NCBI RefSeq assembly: GCF_006539505.1
Contig: NZ_BJND01000081.1
Coordinates: forward strand, 1 to 34,154
Source: Streptomyces spinoverrucosus
Lineage (GTDB): Bacteria; Actinomycetota; Actinomycetes; Streptomycetales; Streptomycetaceae
DNA: 34,154 nt
Direction: 5' to 3'
Positions 1 to 8,150 of the stretch are shown here, piece after piece; within the stretch, counting starts at the first letter, position 1; every line of letters begins with the position of its first letter. The notes beneath the pieces are model-generated. The model ran no database searches. It was not told the DNA's origin and saw nothing but the letters and a program-made list of their open reading frames with translations. The position numbers and the translations under genes are program-made.

Positions 1-9
1 CAAGGCCCT

Positions 10-534
10 TCAGGACGAGCTCACCAATTTCGTGTCGTACGCCAGAATCACCGCCTGAATGCGGTCCCTCGACCCCGTCTTCGCCAGGATGCGGCTGACG
101 TGTGTCTTCACCGTCGACTCCGCCAGGTGCAGGCGTGTGGCGATTTCCGTGTTGGTCCAGCCCTTGCCGATGACCGTGAGGATTTCGCGTTCGCGGTCCG
201 TGAGGGGAGCGAGGCGAGGGTCCGGCCCCGGACGGGTTTCGGGGGTCGGGAGGTGGTGGGCGTAGGCGTACTCGTTCAGGTCGAAGGTGGTGAGGATCAG
301 GACGCGGGTGCGGTCGCCGGTGGCGATGATGTGGCGGGTGGCCTGGATGCCGTCCAGGCCGGGCATGCGGACGTCCATCAGGACGACGTCGGGGTGGAGT
401 TCGGCCGTCATACGGACCGTCTCGCTGCCGTTCGTCGACTCACCCAGCACCGTTAGGTCGTCCTGGCTCTCCAGCAGCATGCGAAAGCCGAAGCGCTGGA
501 GGGGCTGGTCGTCGGCGATGAGGACGGTGGTCAC
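10..534 (-). CDS. NarL/LuxR-type response regulator with internally deleted receiver
   Basis: DNA-binding partner of the adjacent histidine kinase. Visible: acidic pair D8-D9, phosphoacceptor D54 (LMDVRMPG), T82-T83 (LTTFDLNEY), then directly a C-terminal LuxR HTH (LTDREREILTVIGKGWTNTEIA, recognition helix around ESTVKTHVSRI). At 174 aa it is about 40-50 residues shorter than usual. The missing part lies after EYAYA (about position 260-270) and corresponds to the end of the receiver, with the conserved Lys of the usual LLKDA motif and the linker. The frame is kept, so a protein is made, but phosphorylation switching is doubtful. The GTG start overlaps the kinase stop (GTGA), indicating translational coupling. 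The family is certain; the deletion is read from the family pattern. Confidence 0.85.
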   Translation of the reverse strand: MTTVLIADDQPLQRFGFRMLLESQDDLTVLGESTNGSETVRMTAELHPDVVLMDVRMPGLDGIQATRHIIATGDRTRVLILTTFDLNEYAYAHHLPTPETRPGPDPRLAPLTDREREILTVIGKGWTNTEIATRLHLAESTVKTHVSRILAKTGSRDRIQAVILAYDTKLVSSS

Positions 535-1787
535 TGCGGGAGTTCCTCCGGGAGGCGCAGGTGGACGCGCCAGCCGTGGTCGGGGTGCGGGAGTGGGCCG
601 GCCTCAAGTGTGCCGCCGTACAGGGCGGTTCGTTCGTGCATGCCGGTCAGGCCGCGTCCTTGGCCGGGGGTGCGTGGGGCGGCCTGTGGGTGATGGGTGG
701 TGTCCGTGGCGGTGACCGTGACGGCGCCGCCGTCGTCGTAGGAGATCTCGATGTGCGAGGTCGCGCCGGGGCCGGCGTGCTTGAGGGTGTTGGTGAGGGC
801 TTCCTGGATGACTCGGTAGACGGTGAGTTGGCGGCCGGGAGGCAGGGCGGTGGGTTTGCCGTGGATGGTGGTGCGGACGGGGAGGCCGGCCTCTCGTACG
901 CCGGCGATGAGATGGTCCAGGTCGGTGAGGGTGGGTTGCGGGGTGAGGTCGGGGTCTGACGGGAGTGTCTCCTCGTCGCGGAGGACGTCGAGGAGGCGGC
1001 GGAGGTCGGTGAGGGCCTGGCGGCTGGTGGTGGAGATGGCCTGGAGGGCCTGGGTGGCGCGTTCCGGGGTCTTTGTCGCCGCGTAGCGGCCGCCGTCCGC
1101 GAGGCCGGTGATGACCGAGAGGTTGTGGCCGATGATGTCGTGCATCTCGCGGGCGATGCGGGCGCGTTCGGCGGCCGCGGCGAGGCGGGCCTGTTGGTCG
1201 CGTTCGATTTCTAGGCGGCGGGCGCGGTCCTCCAGGGCGGCGGTGTAGTCGCGGCGGGTGCGGACCGCGATGCCGATGACGGCCACCAGGGCGGTGGACA
1301 TCAGGGCGGGGACGACCTGCTGGTCCCAGCTGCCGTGCGGGTGGCGGACCGCCGTCACGCACACCGGGGCCATGACCACCGGGGTCGTCCACCACAGGGT
1401 GCGCAGGGGGAGGCGCAGGGCGATGTTGTAAAGGACGACCAGCTGGAGGAGGGCGGCCTGGAGGGTGGCGCCGGTCCAGGCGTTGGCGAGGGTCATGGGG
1501 GCCATGGCCAGGAGGACCGTACGGGGATGGGTGCGGCGCCAGAGGAGGGGGACCGTGAGGCCCAGGCTGAGGGTGAGGACGAGCCAGCCGGGGACCTCAG
1601 GGTTGCGGGCGATGTTGCGCCAGCCGTCGCCGGCCCAGTCGATCAGGGCGGCCGAGACACAGAAGCCGGTCAGGTGCAGGTCCCAGGCCAGGGGGTGGCG
1701 CCGGTCGAAGGCGCGTACCCTTCGCAGCATGCGGTGGACGTACTGGGTGAGGGGTTCGGCCGTCTGCTCCTGCGCCACGGGGCCCAT
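531..1787 (-). CDS. Sensor histidine kinase, HisKA_3 (NarX/DesK-like)
   Basis: Membrane sensor kinase that should phosphorylate the following response regulator. The N-terminal half has about four to six hydrophobic segments (residues ~40-175) with almost no extracytoplasmic domain, so it probably senses the membrane or the neighbouring transporter. The dimerisation/phosphoacceptor H-box is AREMHDIIGHNLS with H216. An HATPase_c domain follows, with an N-box EALTNTLKHAG and a glycine-rich GRGLTGMHER motif. At 418 aa it has normal length and looks intact. ATG start, 6 bases after the permease stop; its own stop overlaps the regulator start. The gene order ATPase-permease-kinase-regulator is common in Streptomyces antibiotic or peptide resistance modules. 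Confidence 0.92.
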   Translation of the reverse strand: MGPVAQEQTAEPLTQYVHRMLRRVRAFDRRHPLAWDLHLTGFCVSAALIDWAGDGWRNIARNPEVPGWLVLTLSLGLTVPLLWRRTHPRTVLLAMAPMTLANAWTGATLQAALLQLVVLYNIALRLPLRTLWWTTPVVMAPVCVTAVRHPHGSWDQQVVPALMSTALVAVIGIAVRTRRDYTAALEDRARRLEIERDQQARLAAAAERARIAREMHDIIGHNLSVITGLADGGRYAATKTPERATQALQAISTTSRQALTDLRRLLDVLRDEETLPSDPDLTPQPTLTDLDHLIAGVREAGLPVRTTIHGKPTALPPGRQLTVYRVIQEALTNTLKHAGPGATSHIEISYDDGGAVTVTATDTTHHPQAAPRTPGQGRGLTGMHERTALYGGTLEAGPLPHPDHGWRVHLRLPEELPQ

Positions 1788-1793
1788 CGTCGG

Positions 1794-2576
1794 TCAAACG
1801 TCCCTGCGGCGCAGTACCCATGCCGCCATTGCCAGCGTCGCCGCCGCCCACAGCGCGAGGGCGAGGAGGGCGCTGCCGGGTGAGGTCATGCCGGGCGCCG
1901 GGTCGGCGACCGTGAGGGCTTCCACGGCCTTGGCGGGGAAGTAGCGGACGGCGTCGTCGATTACGTCGTACGGGAGCATCCTGAGGACCTCCGGGAGGAT
2001 CATGAGCAGGCCGATCAGCACGCCGATGGCGCCGGCGACGTGGCGGATCAGGGCGCCGAGGGCCAGGGCCGTGACGGCGAGGAGGGCGAGGCCGGCGGCG
2101 TTGCCGACGAGGGCCTGGAGGATGCCCGGGTCGGTGAGGGAGGCGGCCTTGTCGGTGCCGGTAAGGACGGTCTGGACGGCGGAGAAGGTGACGAGGTTGG
2201 TGGCCAGGACGGCCACGAAGGAGACCGTGCCGATGACCGCGGCCTTGGACCACAGGACGGGCAGGCGGCGTGGTACGGCCGTCATGGTGGAGCGGATCAG
2301 GCCCGTCGAGTGCTCGCCGGCGGTGGCCAGGATGCCGAGGACACCGACGACGATCTGCGTGAACTGCATGCCCAGGAGCGTGAGGAGAACGACGTCCATC
2401 TCGTCGGCGTCGCCGGACTCGTAGGACGCGCCGATGGTCAGGCCGGTGGCGAGAGTGAGGGCGGGGACGAGGGCGAGGCTGATCCAGGTGGAGCGGAGGG
2501 TGCGGAGTTTGTGCCACTCCGCGTGCAGGACGCGGGACTGGGTGACCCGGTGGGGAGCGGTGATGGTCGTGGTCAT
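1794..2576 (-). CDS. ABC-2 type transporter permease
   Basis: Membrane subunit of an ABC exporter. The 260 aa protein starts with a cytoplasmic stretch (VLHAEWHKLRTLRSTW, the typical opening of this permease type), followed by about six hydrophobic segments: ~30-50, ~65-87, ~110-135, ~150-170, ~178-198 and a last one near 235-252. It ends in a basic tail (VLRRRDV). Its ATG overlaps the stop of the upstream ATPase remnant (ATGA), so the two were translationally coupled. The gene itself looks complete, but its energy-coupling partner is badly damaged, so transport by this pair is unlikely unless another ATPase substitutes. Confidence 0.88.
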   Translation of the reverse strand: MTTTITAPHRVTQSRVLHAEWHKLRTLRSTWISLALVPALTLATGLTIGASYESGDADEMDVVLLTLLGMQFTQIVVGVLGILATAGEHSTGLIRSTMTAVPRRLPVLWSKAAVIGTVSFVAVLATNLVTFSAVQTVLTGTDKAASLTDPGILQALVGNAAGLALLAVTALALGALIRHVAGAIGVLIGLLMILPEVLRMLPYDVIDDAVRYFPAKAVEALTVADPAPGMTSPGSALLALALWAAATLAMAAWVLRRRDV

Positions 2577-3043
2577 GCTGCGGCTCCTTCGGGGGTGGTC
2601 GCGGCGAACTCCACCGAGTCGCGCGTGAGGTGGTGGGGGTGTCCTGGGTGATGTGCCCGCACCGGAGGCCTGGTGCGGATCCGCAGGACGCCCTCGGGGT
2701 CCAGGCCGTTGACCGGCTCGTCGAGGGTGACGGTGGCCGGGTCGCCGAGCAGGGCCGCCGCGATGCCGAGGCGTTGGCCCATGCCGAGGGAGAAGGCGTT
2801 GACGCCGCGGCCGGCCACGTCCGTCAGGCCGGTGAGGTCCAGGACGTGGGTCATGCGACTGCGTGGGATGCCGTGCGGCCCGGGTGGACCGAGCGGGCCT
2901 CCAGCAGGGCGCCGACCTCGGTGAGGGGCGCGGGGTGGGCGGCGTAGGCGCGGCCGGGCGTCCAAGCCGAGGATCATGCGCAGGGTGGTGGATTTGCCTG
3001 CGCCGTTGGGGCCGAGGAAGCCGGTGACGGTGGCCGTAATCAT
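2573..3043 (-). pseudogene. Remnant of ABC transporter ATP-binding subunit
   Basis: Pieces of an ABC ATPase in a 156-codon ORF; the family is normally about 300 aa. Present: Walker A GPNGAGKST, a signature-like FSLGMGQRLGIA and Walker B ATVTLDEPVNGLDPEG. Missing or broken: the N-terminal strand before TVTGFLGP (Met-Ile joins almost directly to it); the Q-loop region, where the expected protein (reading like GRAYAAHPAPLTEVGALLEA) lies in another frame, so at least one frameshift and one restoring deletion occurred; and everything after DPEG, including the H-loop, replaced by a low-complexity Arg/Pro/His stretch. The last codons still overlap the permease start. The ORF is open, but I judge the product non-functional. 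Confidence 0.8.
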
Positions 3044-3107
3044 GGTTCGATCGTCGGCCGTGCGGGGGCCCGGGGCGTCGGACCGTGGGCAGTATTCGGG
3101 GGAGGGG

Positions 3108-3127
3108 CGTAGTACTCGGGTACTACG
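3108..3127. promoter_or_regulatory. Perfect 8-4-8 inverted repeat, candidate operator
   Basis: CGTAGTAC-TCGG-GTACTACG is a perfect palindrome with a 4-base centre, lying between the divergent ABC/two-component operon (starting at 3043) and the acetyltransferase gene (starting at 3136). It ends only 8 bases before the acetyltransferase ATG, which suits a repressor or activator site that controls one or both directions. Which protein binds is unknown; the local response regulator is one candidate. Confidence 0.55.
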
Positions 3128-3135
3128 GTGGGGCC

Positions 3136-3678
3136 ATGAGCATCAGTGCCGAAGAGCGGTACGTCGTACGGTCTCTGCGTGCCGAGGAGTGGGCGGCGGC
3201 GCGGGAGCTGCGGCTTGCCGCGCTGCGGGATCCGGTGGCGCGGATTGCCTTTTTCGAGACGTACGAGGAGGCCGTGGCCCGGCCCGAGTCGTACTGGCGG
3301 GAGCGGGCTGCCGGGGCTCAGCAGGTTGTCGCCGAGGGGCCGGACGGGGTGTTGGTCGGGACGCTGACCGTGCTGGTCGAGGAGCCGGGGACGACGGACT
3401 GGGCCGGGTTCCCCGTCGAGCGGCGGCAGGGGCATGTGGTGGGTGTGTACATGCGGCCCGAGCATCGGGGGTGCGGGCTGACCGAGCTGCTCTTCGACGA
3501 GGCGCTGGAGTGGTGCTGGGCGCGGGGGCTGGAGCGGGTGCGGCTCATCGTGCACGAGGAGAACGGGCGGGCGCAGGCCTTCTACCGGAAGGTGGGGTTC
3601 GAGGCGAGCGGGGTGACTGTGCCGCTGGCCGGGCAACCGGGCGTCCTTGAGCGGGAGTTCGTCATCGAACGAGGGTGA
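3136..3678 (+). CDS. GNAT family N-acetyltransferase
   Basis: Transfers an acetyl group from acetyl-CoA to an unknown amine acceptor. The 180 aa protein has the GNAT fold signature: beta4 followed by the acetyl-CoA pyrophosphate loop in VVGVYMRPEHRGCGLTELLFDEAL (Q/R-x-x-G-x-G type loop RGCGLT), and the C-terminal NGRAQAFYRKVGFE motif. The reading frame is open 17 codons further upstream, but those codons cover the palindrome and promoter-like region, so ATG 3136 is preferred. It converges with the secretion-like operon, the two stops being 2 bases apart. Substrate cannot be predicted. Confidence 0.88.
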   Translation: MSISAEERYVVRSLRAEEWAAARELRLAALRDPVARIAFFETYEEAVARPESYWRERAAGAQQVVAEGPDGVLVGTLTVLVEEPGTTDWAGFPVERRQGHVVGVYMRPEHRGCGLTELLFDEALEWCWARGLERVRLIVHEENGRAQAFYRKVGFEASGVTVPLAGQPGVLEREFVIERG

Positions 3679-3680
3679 CG

Positions 3681-5147
3681 TCAGACCGGCAACTCGTCGT
3701 GCGGCCAGCGGGTGCGGGCCTGTTCGCGGGAGCGGAGCAGGGCCAGGGTGGGCAGGCCCTGGTCGGCTCCGGAGGCCAGCAGCCAGGGGAGTTGGGGGAT
3801 GGGCGCCACCGCCGCGATGTCGTCGAGGACGAGGGTGAGTGGTGGGTCGAGGCGACCGGAGGATGACCGTTCGGCCATGCGCCGGCCGCGCTCGACCACG
3901 CTGGACACGAGCGCGGTGAGCAGGGGCATCGCGCCCGGGTTGGTCCGGGGGTCCTCGATGGATTCACCGACCACATAAAGCGTGCCCCCTTCGTCGATGA
4001 AGGAATCCAGGGCGAGGGTGTCGGGTCGGTTGGGGGTGCAGGACTCGCGGATGTTGACCGTGAACAACGCGGAAAGGGCGCGGGCGGTCAGCTCGTGGGC
4101 CATGTCTCGGCGGTCGGGGTGTGCGGTGAGGGCCGCTTCGAGTTCGCCCGCGGCACCGGGGGCTGCCTTGGGGTGGGTACGGAGGACTCGTACCGCTTCC
4201 TGGATCTGGGTGCCCTGGGACCAGCGGTGGACGTGGCGGATGGTGCGGTTGTCCAGGGCGGCGGCGTGGAGGTAGCTGCGCAGGAGGGTTTCGGCGGTTT
4301 CGCTGACCGCTTGGTCGAGCCGGGAGGTGGGGCGGACGGGGGTGAGGAGGGCGGCGGCTCTGGCTGTCGCCGTTTGTTTGTCCTCGCAGTGGGTGGTGGG
4401 GGACCAGTGGAGGCGGGCGGGGGTGTCGCAGGTGTGGGTGGGGTCGTAGAGGAGGACTGGGCCCAGTTTTGATCGGGCGTCTTTTGTTTCCTGCCAGAGG
4501 GTGGGGTTCGAGGTGACGACGAGGGTGGGGCCGTCCGCGTCTCGGATTGCCTCGGTTGCCGTTGTCTGGCGGCTTTCCCTGGTCGTGATGTGGATTTTTT
4601 CCCACCCGCCCACCCGTCCACCGCCAAACAGAGAGGCTGAGGGCTCCTGCTCCGGCTCACTCGGGCGGAGTGGTTCCGTCCGGTCCGGGGTAGCCGCTGC
4701 CTCGGTTGGCTCCGGATTCCTAGGCGTCGGGACCTCGTGGGAGGCGGCCGGCTCAGGAGCCGGTGCCTGTTTCGCCGCCGCACGGCGCCGTACCCGCCCC
4801 GCCCTCCACCGCGCCACCGTCCCCATCACGAACATGGTCAGCACGAACAGCACCATCAACTGGCCGATGAACAGCCCCCAGAACAGCCCGTACCCCGAGA
4901 GCTGTGCTCCCGGGGTGTGCGGCCAGGCGCCGGTGATGTCGTGCGGCTCGGCGATGAGGTGGCGCATGGCCAGGGGCGTACGGGTGAACGTCACGCCCTG
5001 CGGCCACGCTCCGTGCGAGAACCAGCCCGCCAGGCCCGTGGCCGACCAGACCAGCAGGGTCATGCCGAGCAGAAACGCGAGTATGCCGATCAGCAGGCCG
5101 TCGGGGATGCCGCCCTGGGCGTCCCGCCGGTGGTCGTCCGCTCTCAC
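3681..5147 (-). CDS. Type IV coupling protein-like (VirD4/TraG-like) membrane ATPase lacking Walker A
   Basis: Last gene of the secretion-like operon. The 488 aa product has two N-terminal TM segments (~18-38 and ~88-112), a basic then Pro/Glu-rich linker, and a region aligning with actinobacterial coupling proteins: GPTLVVTSNPTLWQETKDARSKLGPVLLYDPTHT, then HWSPTTHCED, and a Walker-B-like strand LTLVLDDIAAVAPIPQLPWLLASGADQGLPTLALLRS. The region where a GxxxxGK[ST] Walker A should precede TLVVTS has no such motif, and the protein stops soon after QARTRW, earlier than most coupling proteins. GTG start with AGGGGA about 6 bases upstream; 21 bases after the VirB4-type gene. By position and type it may correspond to CmdA of S. 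coelicolor (from memory, unchecked). Some genomes label such proteins 'type VI secretion protein'. Confidence 0.75.
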   Translation of the reverse strand: MRADDHRRDAQGGIPDGLLIGILAFLLGMTLLVWSATGLAGWFSHGAWPQGVTFTRTPLAMRHLIAEPHDITGAWPHTPGAQLSGYGLFWGLFIGQLMVLFVLTMFVMGTVARWRAGRVRRRAAAKQAPAPEPAASHEVPTPRNPEPTEAAATPDRTEPLRPSEPEQEPSASLFGGGRVGGWEKIHITTRESRQTTATEAIRDADGPTLVVTSNPTLWQETKDARSKLGPVLLYDPTHTCDTPARLHWSPTTHCEDKQTATARAAALLTPVRPTSRLDQAVSETAETLLRSYLHAAALDNRTIRHVHRWSQGTQIQEAVRVLRTHPKAAPGAAGELEAALTAHPDRRDMAHELTARALSALFTVNIRESCTPNRPDTLALDSFIDEGGTLYVVGESIEDPRTNPGAMPLLTALVSSVVERGRRMAERSSSGRLDPPLTLVLDDIAAVAPIPQLPWLLASGADQGLPTLALLRSREQARTRWPHDELPV

Positions 5148-5169
5148 GCCGTCCCCTTACGCCACCGTC

Positions 5170-6579
5170 TTACGCCACCGTCGACTCGGAGTCGCCGAGG
5201 TGCTGTTCCATGAACGCCGCCGCCCGCTCCTCCGCCTCCAGCTCGGCGGCGCGCAGGGCGTCGTCGGTGGGGTCGGAGGCGGACTCGGTCATCGCGCGGT
5301 CGGTGAAGACCAGGGGGCGTTCCGTCTCCGTGACCAGGTGTTTGACGACCTGGACGTTGCCGTTGACGTCCCACACCGCGATGCCCGGTGTCAGCGTGGG
5401 GATGATTTCCACCGCCCACCTGGGCAAACCCAGCACCCGGCCGGTGGCCCGTGCCTCGTCCGCCTTCTGGGCGTAGATCGTCCTGGTCGACGCCATCTTC
5501 AGGATCGCCGCGGCCTCCTTCGCGGCCGCGCCGTCGACGACGTCGGACAGGTGGTGGACGACGGCCACGAACGACAGACCCAGCCGTCGGCCGAACTTCA
5601 GCAGCCGCTGGAACAGCTGTGCCACGAACGGGCTGTTGATGATGTGCCAGGCCTCCTCGACCAGGAAGATGCGCTTCTTCCGGTCGGGGCGGATCCAGGT
5701 GTGTTCCAGCCAGACGCCGACGATCGCCATCAGGATCGGCATGGCGATGGAGTTGCGGTCGATGTGGGAGAGGTCGAAGACGATGAGCGGGGCGTCGAGG
5801 TCGATGCCGACCGTCGTCGGGCCGTCGAACATGCCCCTCAGGTCACCGTCGACCAGACGGTCCAGCACCAGCGCCACGTCCAGGCCCCAGGCCCGTACGT
5901 CGTCCAGGTCGACGTTCATCGACTCGGCCGACTCCGGCTCGGGGTGCCGTAGCTGCTCCACGATGTCCGAAAGGACCGGTTGCCGCTCGACGATCGTCTC
6001 GTTGACGTAGGCGTGCGCGACCTTCAGGGCGAAGCCGGAACGCTCGTCCAGCCCGTGCCCCATCGCGACCTCGATGATGGTCCGCAGGAGGGCGAGCTGG
6101 CCGGTGGTCGTGATCGCGGGGTCCAGCGGATTGAGGCGGATGCCGTGGTCCAGGGCCGCCATCGGGTCCAGGCGGATAGGGGTTATCCCCAGCTCCTGGG
6201 CGATGAGGTTCCACTCGCCGACGCCGTCCTCGCCCTGGGCGTCGAGGACGACGACCTGGCGGTCGCGGAAGCGGAGCTGGCGCAGGACGTACGTCTTCTC
6301 CAGGGCCGACTTGCCGTTGCCGGACTCGCCGAGGACCAGCCAGTGCGGGGCCGGGAGCTGCTGACCGTACAGCTGGAAGGGGTCGTAGATGTAGCCCTTT
6401 CCGGAGTACACCTCGCGGCCGATGATGACGCCGGAGTCGCCGAGGCCGGGGGCGGCGGTGGGCAGGTAGACGGCCTGGGCCTGGCCCGTGGAGGTGCGTA
6501 CCGGCAGCCGGGTGGTCTCCACCTTCCCGAACAGGAAGGATGTGAAGGCGTCGGTGATGACGGAGAGCGGGTCCCGCAT
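5170..6579 (-). CDS. VirB4-type secretion ATPase (AAA_10)
   Basis: Cytoplasmic hexameric-type ATPase that would power a type IV secretion-like machine. In the 469 aa protein, Walker A is GESGNGKS (residues 84-91), followed by VVVLDAQGEDG, and Walker B is RIFLVEEAWHII (~303-313), the typical VirB4/ConE glutamate pair. LLKFGRRLGLSFVAVVHHLSD is the sensor strand. The much longer open frame upstream is a shadow of the next gene; the chosen ATG 6579 lies 14 bases after the upstream stop, with a GGTAGGGG ribosome-binding site. It contains only the ATPase half of VirB4; the N-terminal half is supplied by the gene upstream. Probable equivalent of CmdB (from memory). Confidence 0.9.
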   Translation of the reverse strand: MRDPLSVITDAFTSFLFGKVETTRLPVRTSTGQAQAVYLPTAAPGLGDSGVIIGREVYSGKGYIYDPFQLYGQQLPAPHWLVLGESGNGKSALEKTYVLRQLRFRDRQVVVLDAQGEDGVGEWNLIAQELGITPIRLDPMAALDHGIRLNPLDPAITTTGQLALLRTIIEVAMGHGLDERSGFALKVAHAYVNETIVERQPVLSDIVEQLRHPEPESAESMNVDLDDVRAWGLDVALVLDRLVDGDLRGMFDGPTTVGIDLDAPLIVFDLSHIDRNSIAMPILMAIVGVWLEHTWIRPDRKKRIFLVEEAWHIINSPFVAQLFQRLLKFGRRLGLSFVAVVHHLSDVVDGAAAKEAAAILKMASTRTIYAQKADEARATGRVLGLPRWAVEIIPTLTPGIAVWDVNGNVQVVKHLVTETERPLVFTDRAMTESASDPTDDALRAAELEAEERAAAFMEQHLGDSESTVA

Positions 6580-6593
6580 CAGGGCATCAACCC

Positions 6594-8150
6594 CTACCTT
6601 CGGATTCCGGTGGCGAACGGGAGCGTGTTCACGAAGGCCCGGTGGTGTTCGCGGTCGCACCACTCCAGCTTCAGATACGACTTTCCGGCCGACGCCCTTA
6701 TCGTGCGCTTGTCGCGGGCCAGTGCCTCCGGGGAGCGGGAGGAGACGGTGATGTAGCCGACCAGGTTGACGCCGGCGGCGCCGCTCGCGAGGTCCTCGCC
6801 GCGCTGGTCGAGGCGGTTGTGGGCGGCGATGTCGCGGGGGTCGACGGTGCGGTTCATCTTGGCGGCGCGGGAGGCCTCGGCCTCGTCGTTCGTCTTCTCG
6901 GTCAACATACGTTCGATGGCTACCTCGGTGGGTTCGAGATCCATCGTCACGGCGACCGTTCGGATGACGTCCGGGGTGTGCACGAGGAGGGGAGCCAGGA
7001 AGTTGACGCCGACGGGAGTCATCGGCCACTCCTTGACCCAGGCCGTGGCGTGGCACCACGGCGCACGGGTCGAGGATTCCCGGGTCTTCGCCTGGAGGAA
7101 GGTGGGCTCCGTGGCGTCCAGCTCGGCCGGCCAGGCATTGCGTTTCGTCATCGCCTGGATGTGGTCGATCGGGTGGTCCGGGTCGTACATGGAGTGGATG
7201 AGCGAGGCGAGCCGGCCCTGGCCGAGGGGCTGGCGTACGCGGATGTCGGCTTCCTGCAGCCGGGAGCAGATGTCGGTCAGCTCGCGGGCCATGACAACCG
7301 CGAGACCGGCGTCGCGGTCCACCTTGCCGCCGTGCGGGCGGGCCGCGCGGGCCATGGCCTGGGCCTCGGCGGCGAGTTCGCGGTTGTAGTGCATGCAGGC
7401 GACGAGGTACGCGCGGTGCTGTTCGCTGCTCGTCGACACCATCGACTGCAGCTGGTCGTACGACTGCTGCAGCCACGCCGGTGTGCGGTCGTCGCCGCGT
7501 ACGGCGACGTCCTTGGCGTGCGCGTCCGGGTCGGCGGGGAGGGTGCGGGCGAGCATCTGCAGGCGGGTGACGAAGCCGTCGCCGTTCGCCACGTGCTTCA
7601 GCAGGGTGCCGAAGCGGTCGACGAGGGCTTCCTGGTCCTCGCTGTCGCGCAGGCCGACGCCGGGGCCCTCGATCTCGATGGCGGCGGTGACGGTCTTGCG
7701 GTCCGCGTGCAGCAGTACGGCGATCTCGTCGGGGCCGAACGGGGCGGCGAGCCACGTGATGCGGCCGATGCCGGGCGGCGGGCCGACCTCGACCTCGCGC
7801 CCGTCGAGCCGCGTGCCCGCCTCCATGGCGACGGAACGGTAGGTGGCGTTGTGGCGGACGGTGCGCTTGTAGCTGCGGTTGATCTCGAACCACTTGTAGA
7901 TCGTGCGGTGCTTGTACGGCACGTAGACCGCGGCCAGCGCGAGCAGCGGGAAGCCCATGAGCAGGACGATCCGCAGGGACAGCACCGGGACGAGGAGGCC
8001 GCACATCATGCCGAGGAACGCGCCCGCGATGATCAGCGCGATCTCGCCGGTCTCGCGATTGCGGCCGACGATCGCGTTCGGCCGGGCGCGGCCGATCAGA
8101 TATGTACGGCGGGGCGTGACCGGATGGGACAGATGGGACTCGGTCGTCAA
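6594..8150 (-). CDS. SCO6880-family membrane protein (VirB3/VirB4 N-terminal-like)
   Basis: Inner-membrane component of the secretion-like complex. The 518 aa protein has a short N-terminus with TYLIGRARPNAIVGRNRETGE, two adjacent TM segments (~37-57 and ~60-78; PrgI/TcpE/VirB3-like), the YKHRTIYKWFEINRSYKRT stretch, and a large soluble domain that corresponds to the non-ATPase half of VirB4. I recognise it as the type NCBI names 'SCO6880 family'. The TTG start overlaps the stop of the upstream gene by 4 bases (TTGA), so it is translationally coupled. Splitting VirB4 over two genes, with the VirB3-like hairpin fused to the first, seems typical of actinobacterial systems of this kind. Confidence 0.82.
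   Translation of the reverse strand: MTTESHLSHPVTPRRTYLIGRARPNAIVGRNRETGEIALIIAGAFLGMMCGLLVPVLSLRIVLLMGFPLLALAAVYVPYKHRTIYKWFEINRSYKRTVRHNATYRSVAMEAGTRLDGREVEVGPPPGIGRITWLAAPFGPDEIAVLLHADRKTVTAAIEIEGPGVGLRDSEDQEALVDRFGTLLKHVANGDGFVTRLQMLARTLPADPDAHAKDVAVRGDDRTPAWLQQSYDQLQSMVSTSSEQHRAYLVACMHYNRELAAEAQAMARAARPHGGKVDRDAGLAVVMARELTDICSRLQEADIRVRQPLGQGRLASLIHSMYDPDHPIDHIQAMTKRNAWPAELDATEPTFLQAKTRESSTRAPWCHATAWVKEWPMTPVGVNFLAPLLVHTPDVIRTVAVTMDLEPTEVAIERMLTEKTNDEAEASRAAKMNRTVDPRDIAAHNRLDQRGEDLASGAAGVNLVGYITVSSRSPEALARDKRTIRASAGKSYLKLEWCDREHHRAFVNTLPFATGIRR

Noticed and set aside
4501..5952. 483-codon plus-strand frame spanning two genes
   Set aside because: Runs antisense across the coupling-protein-like and VirB4-type genes, with no ribosome-binding site or domain.
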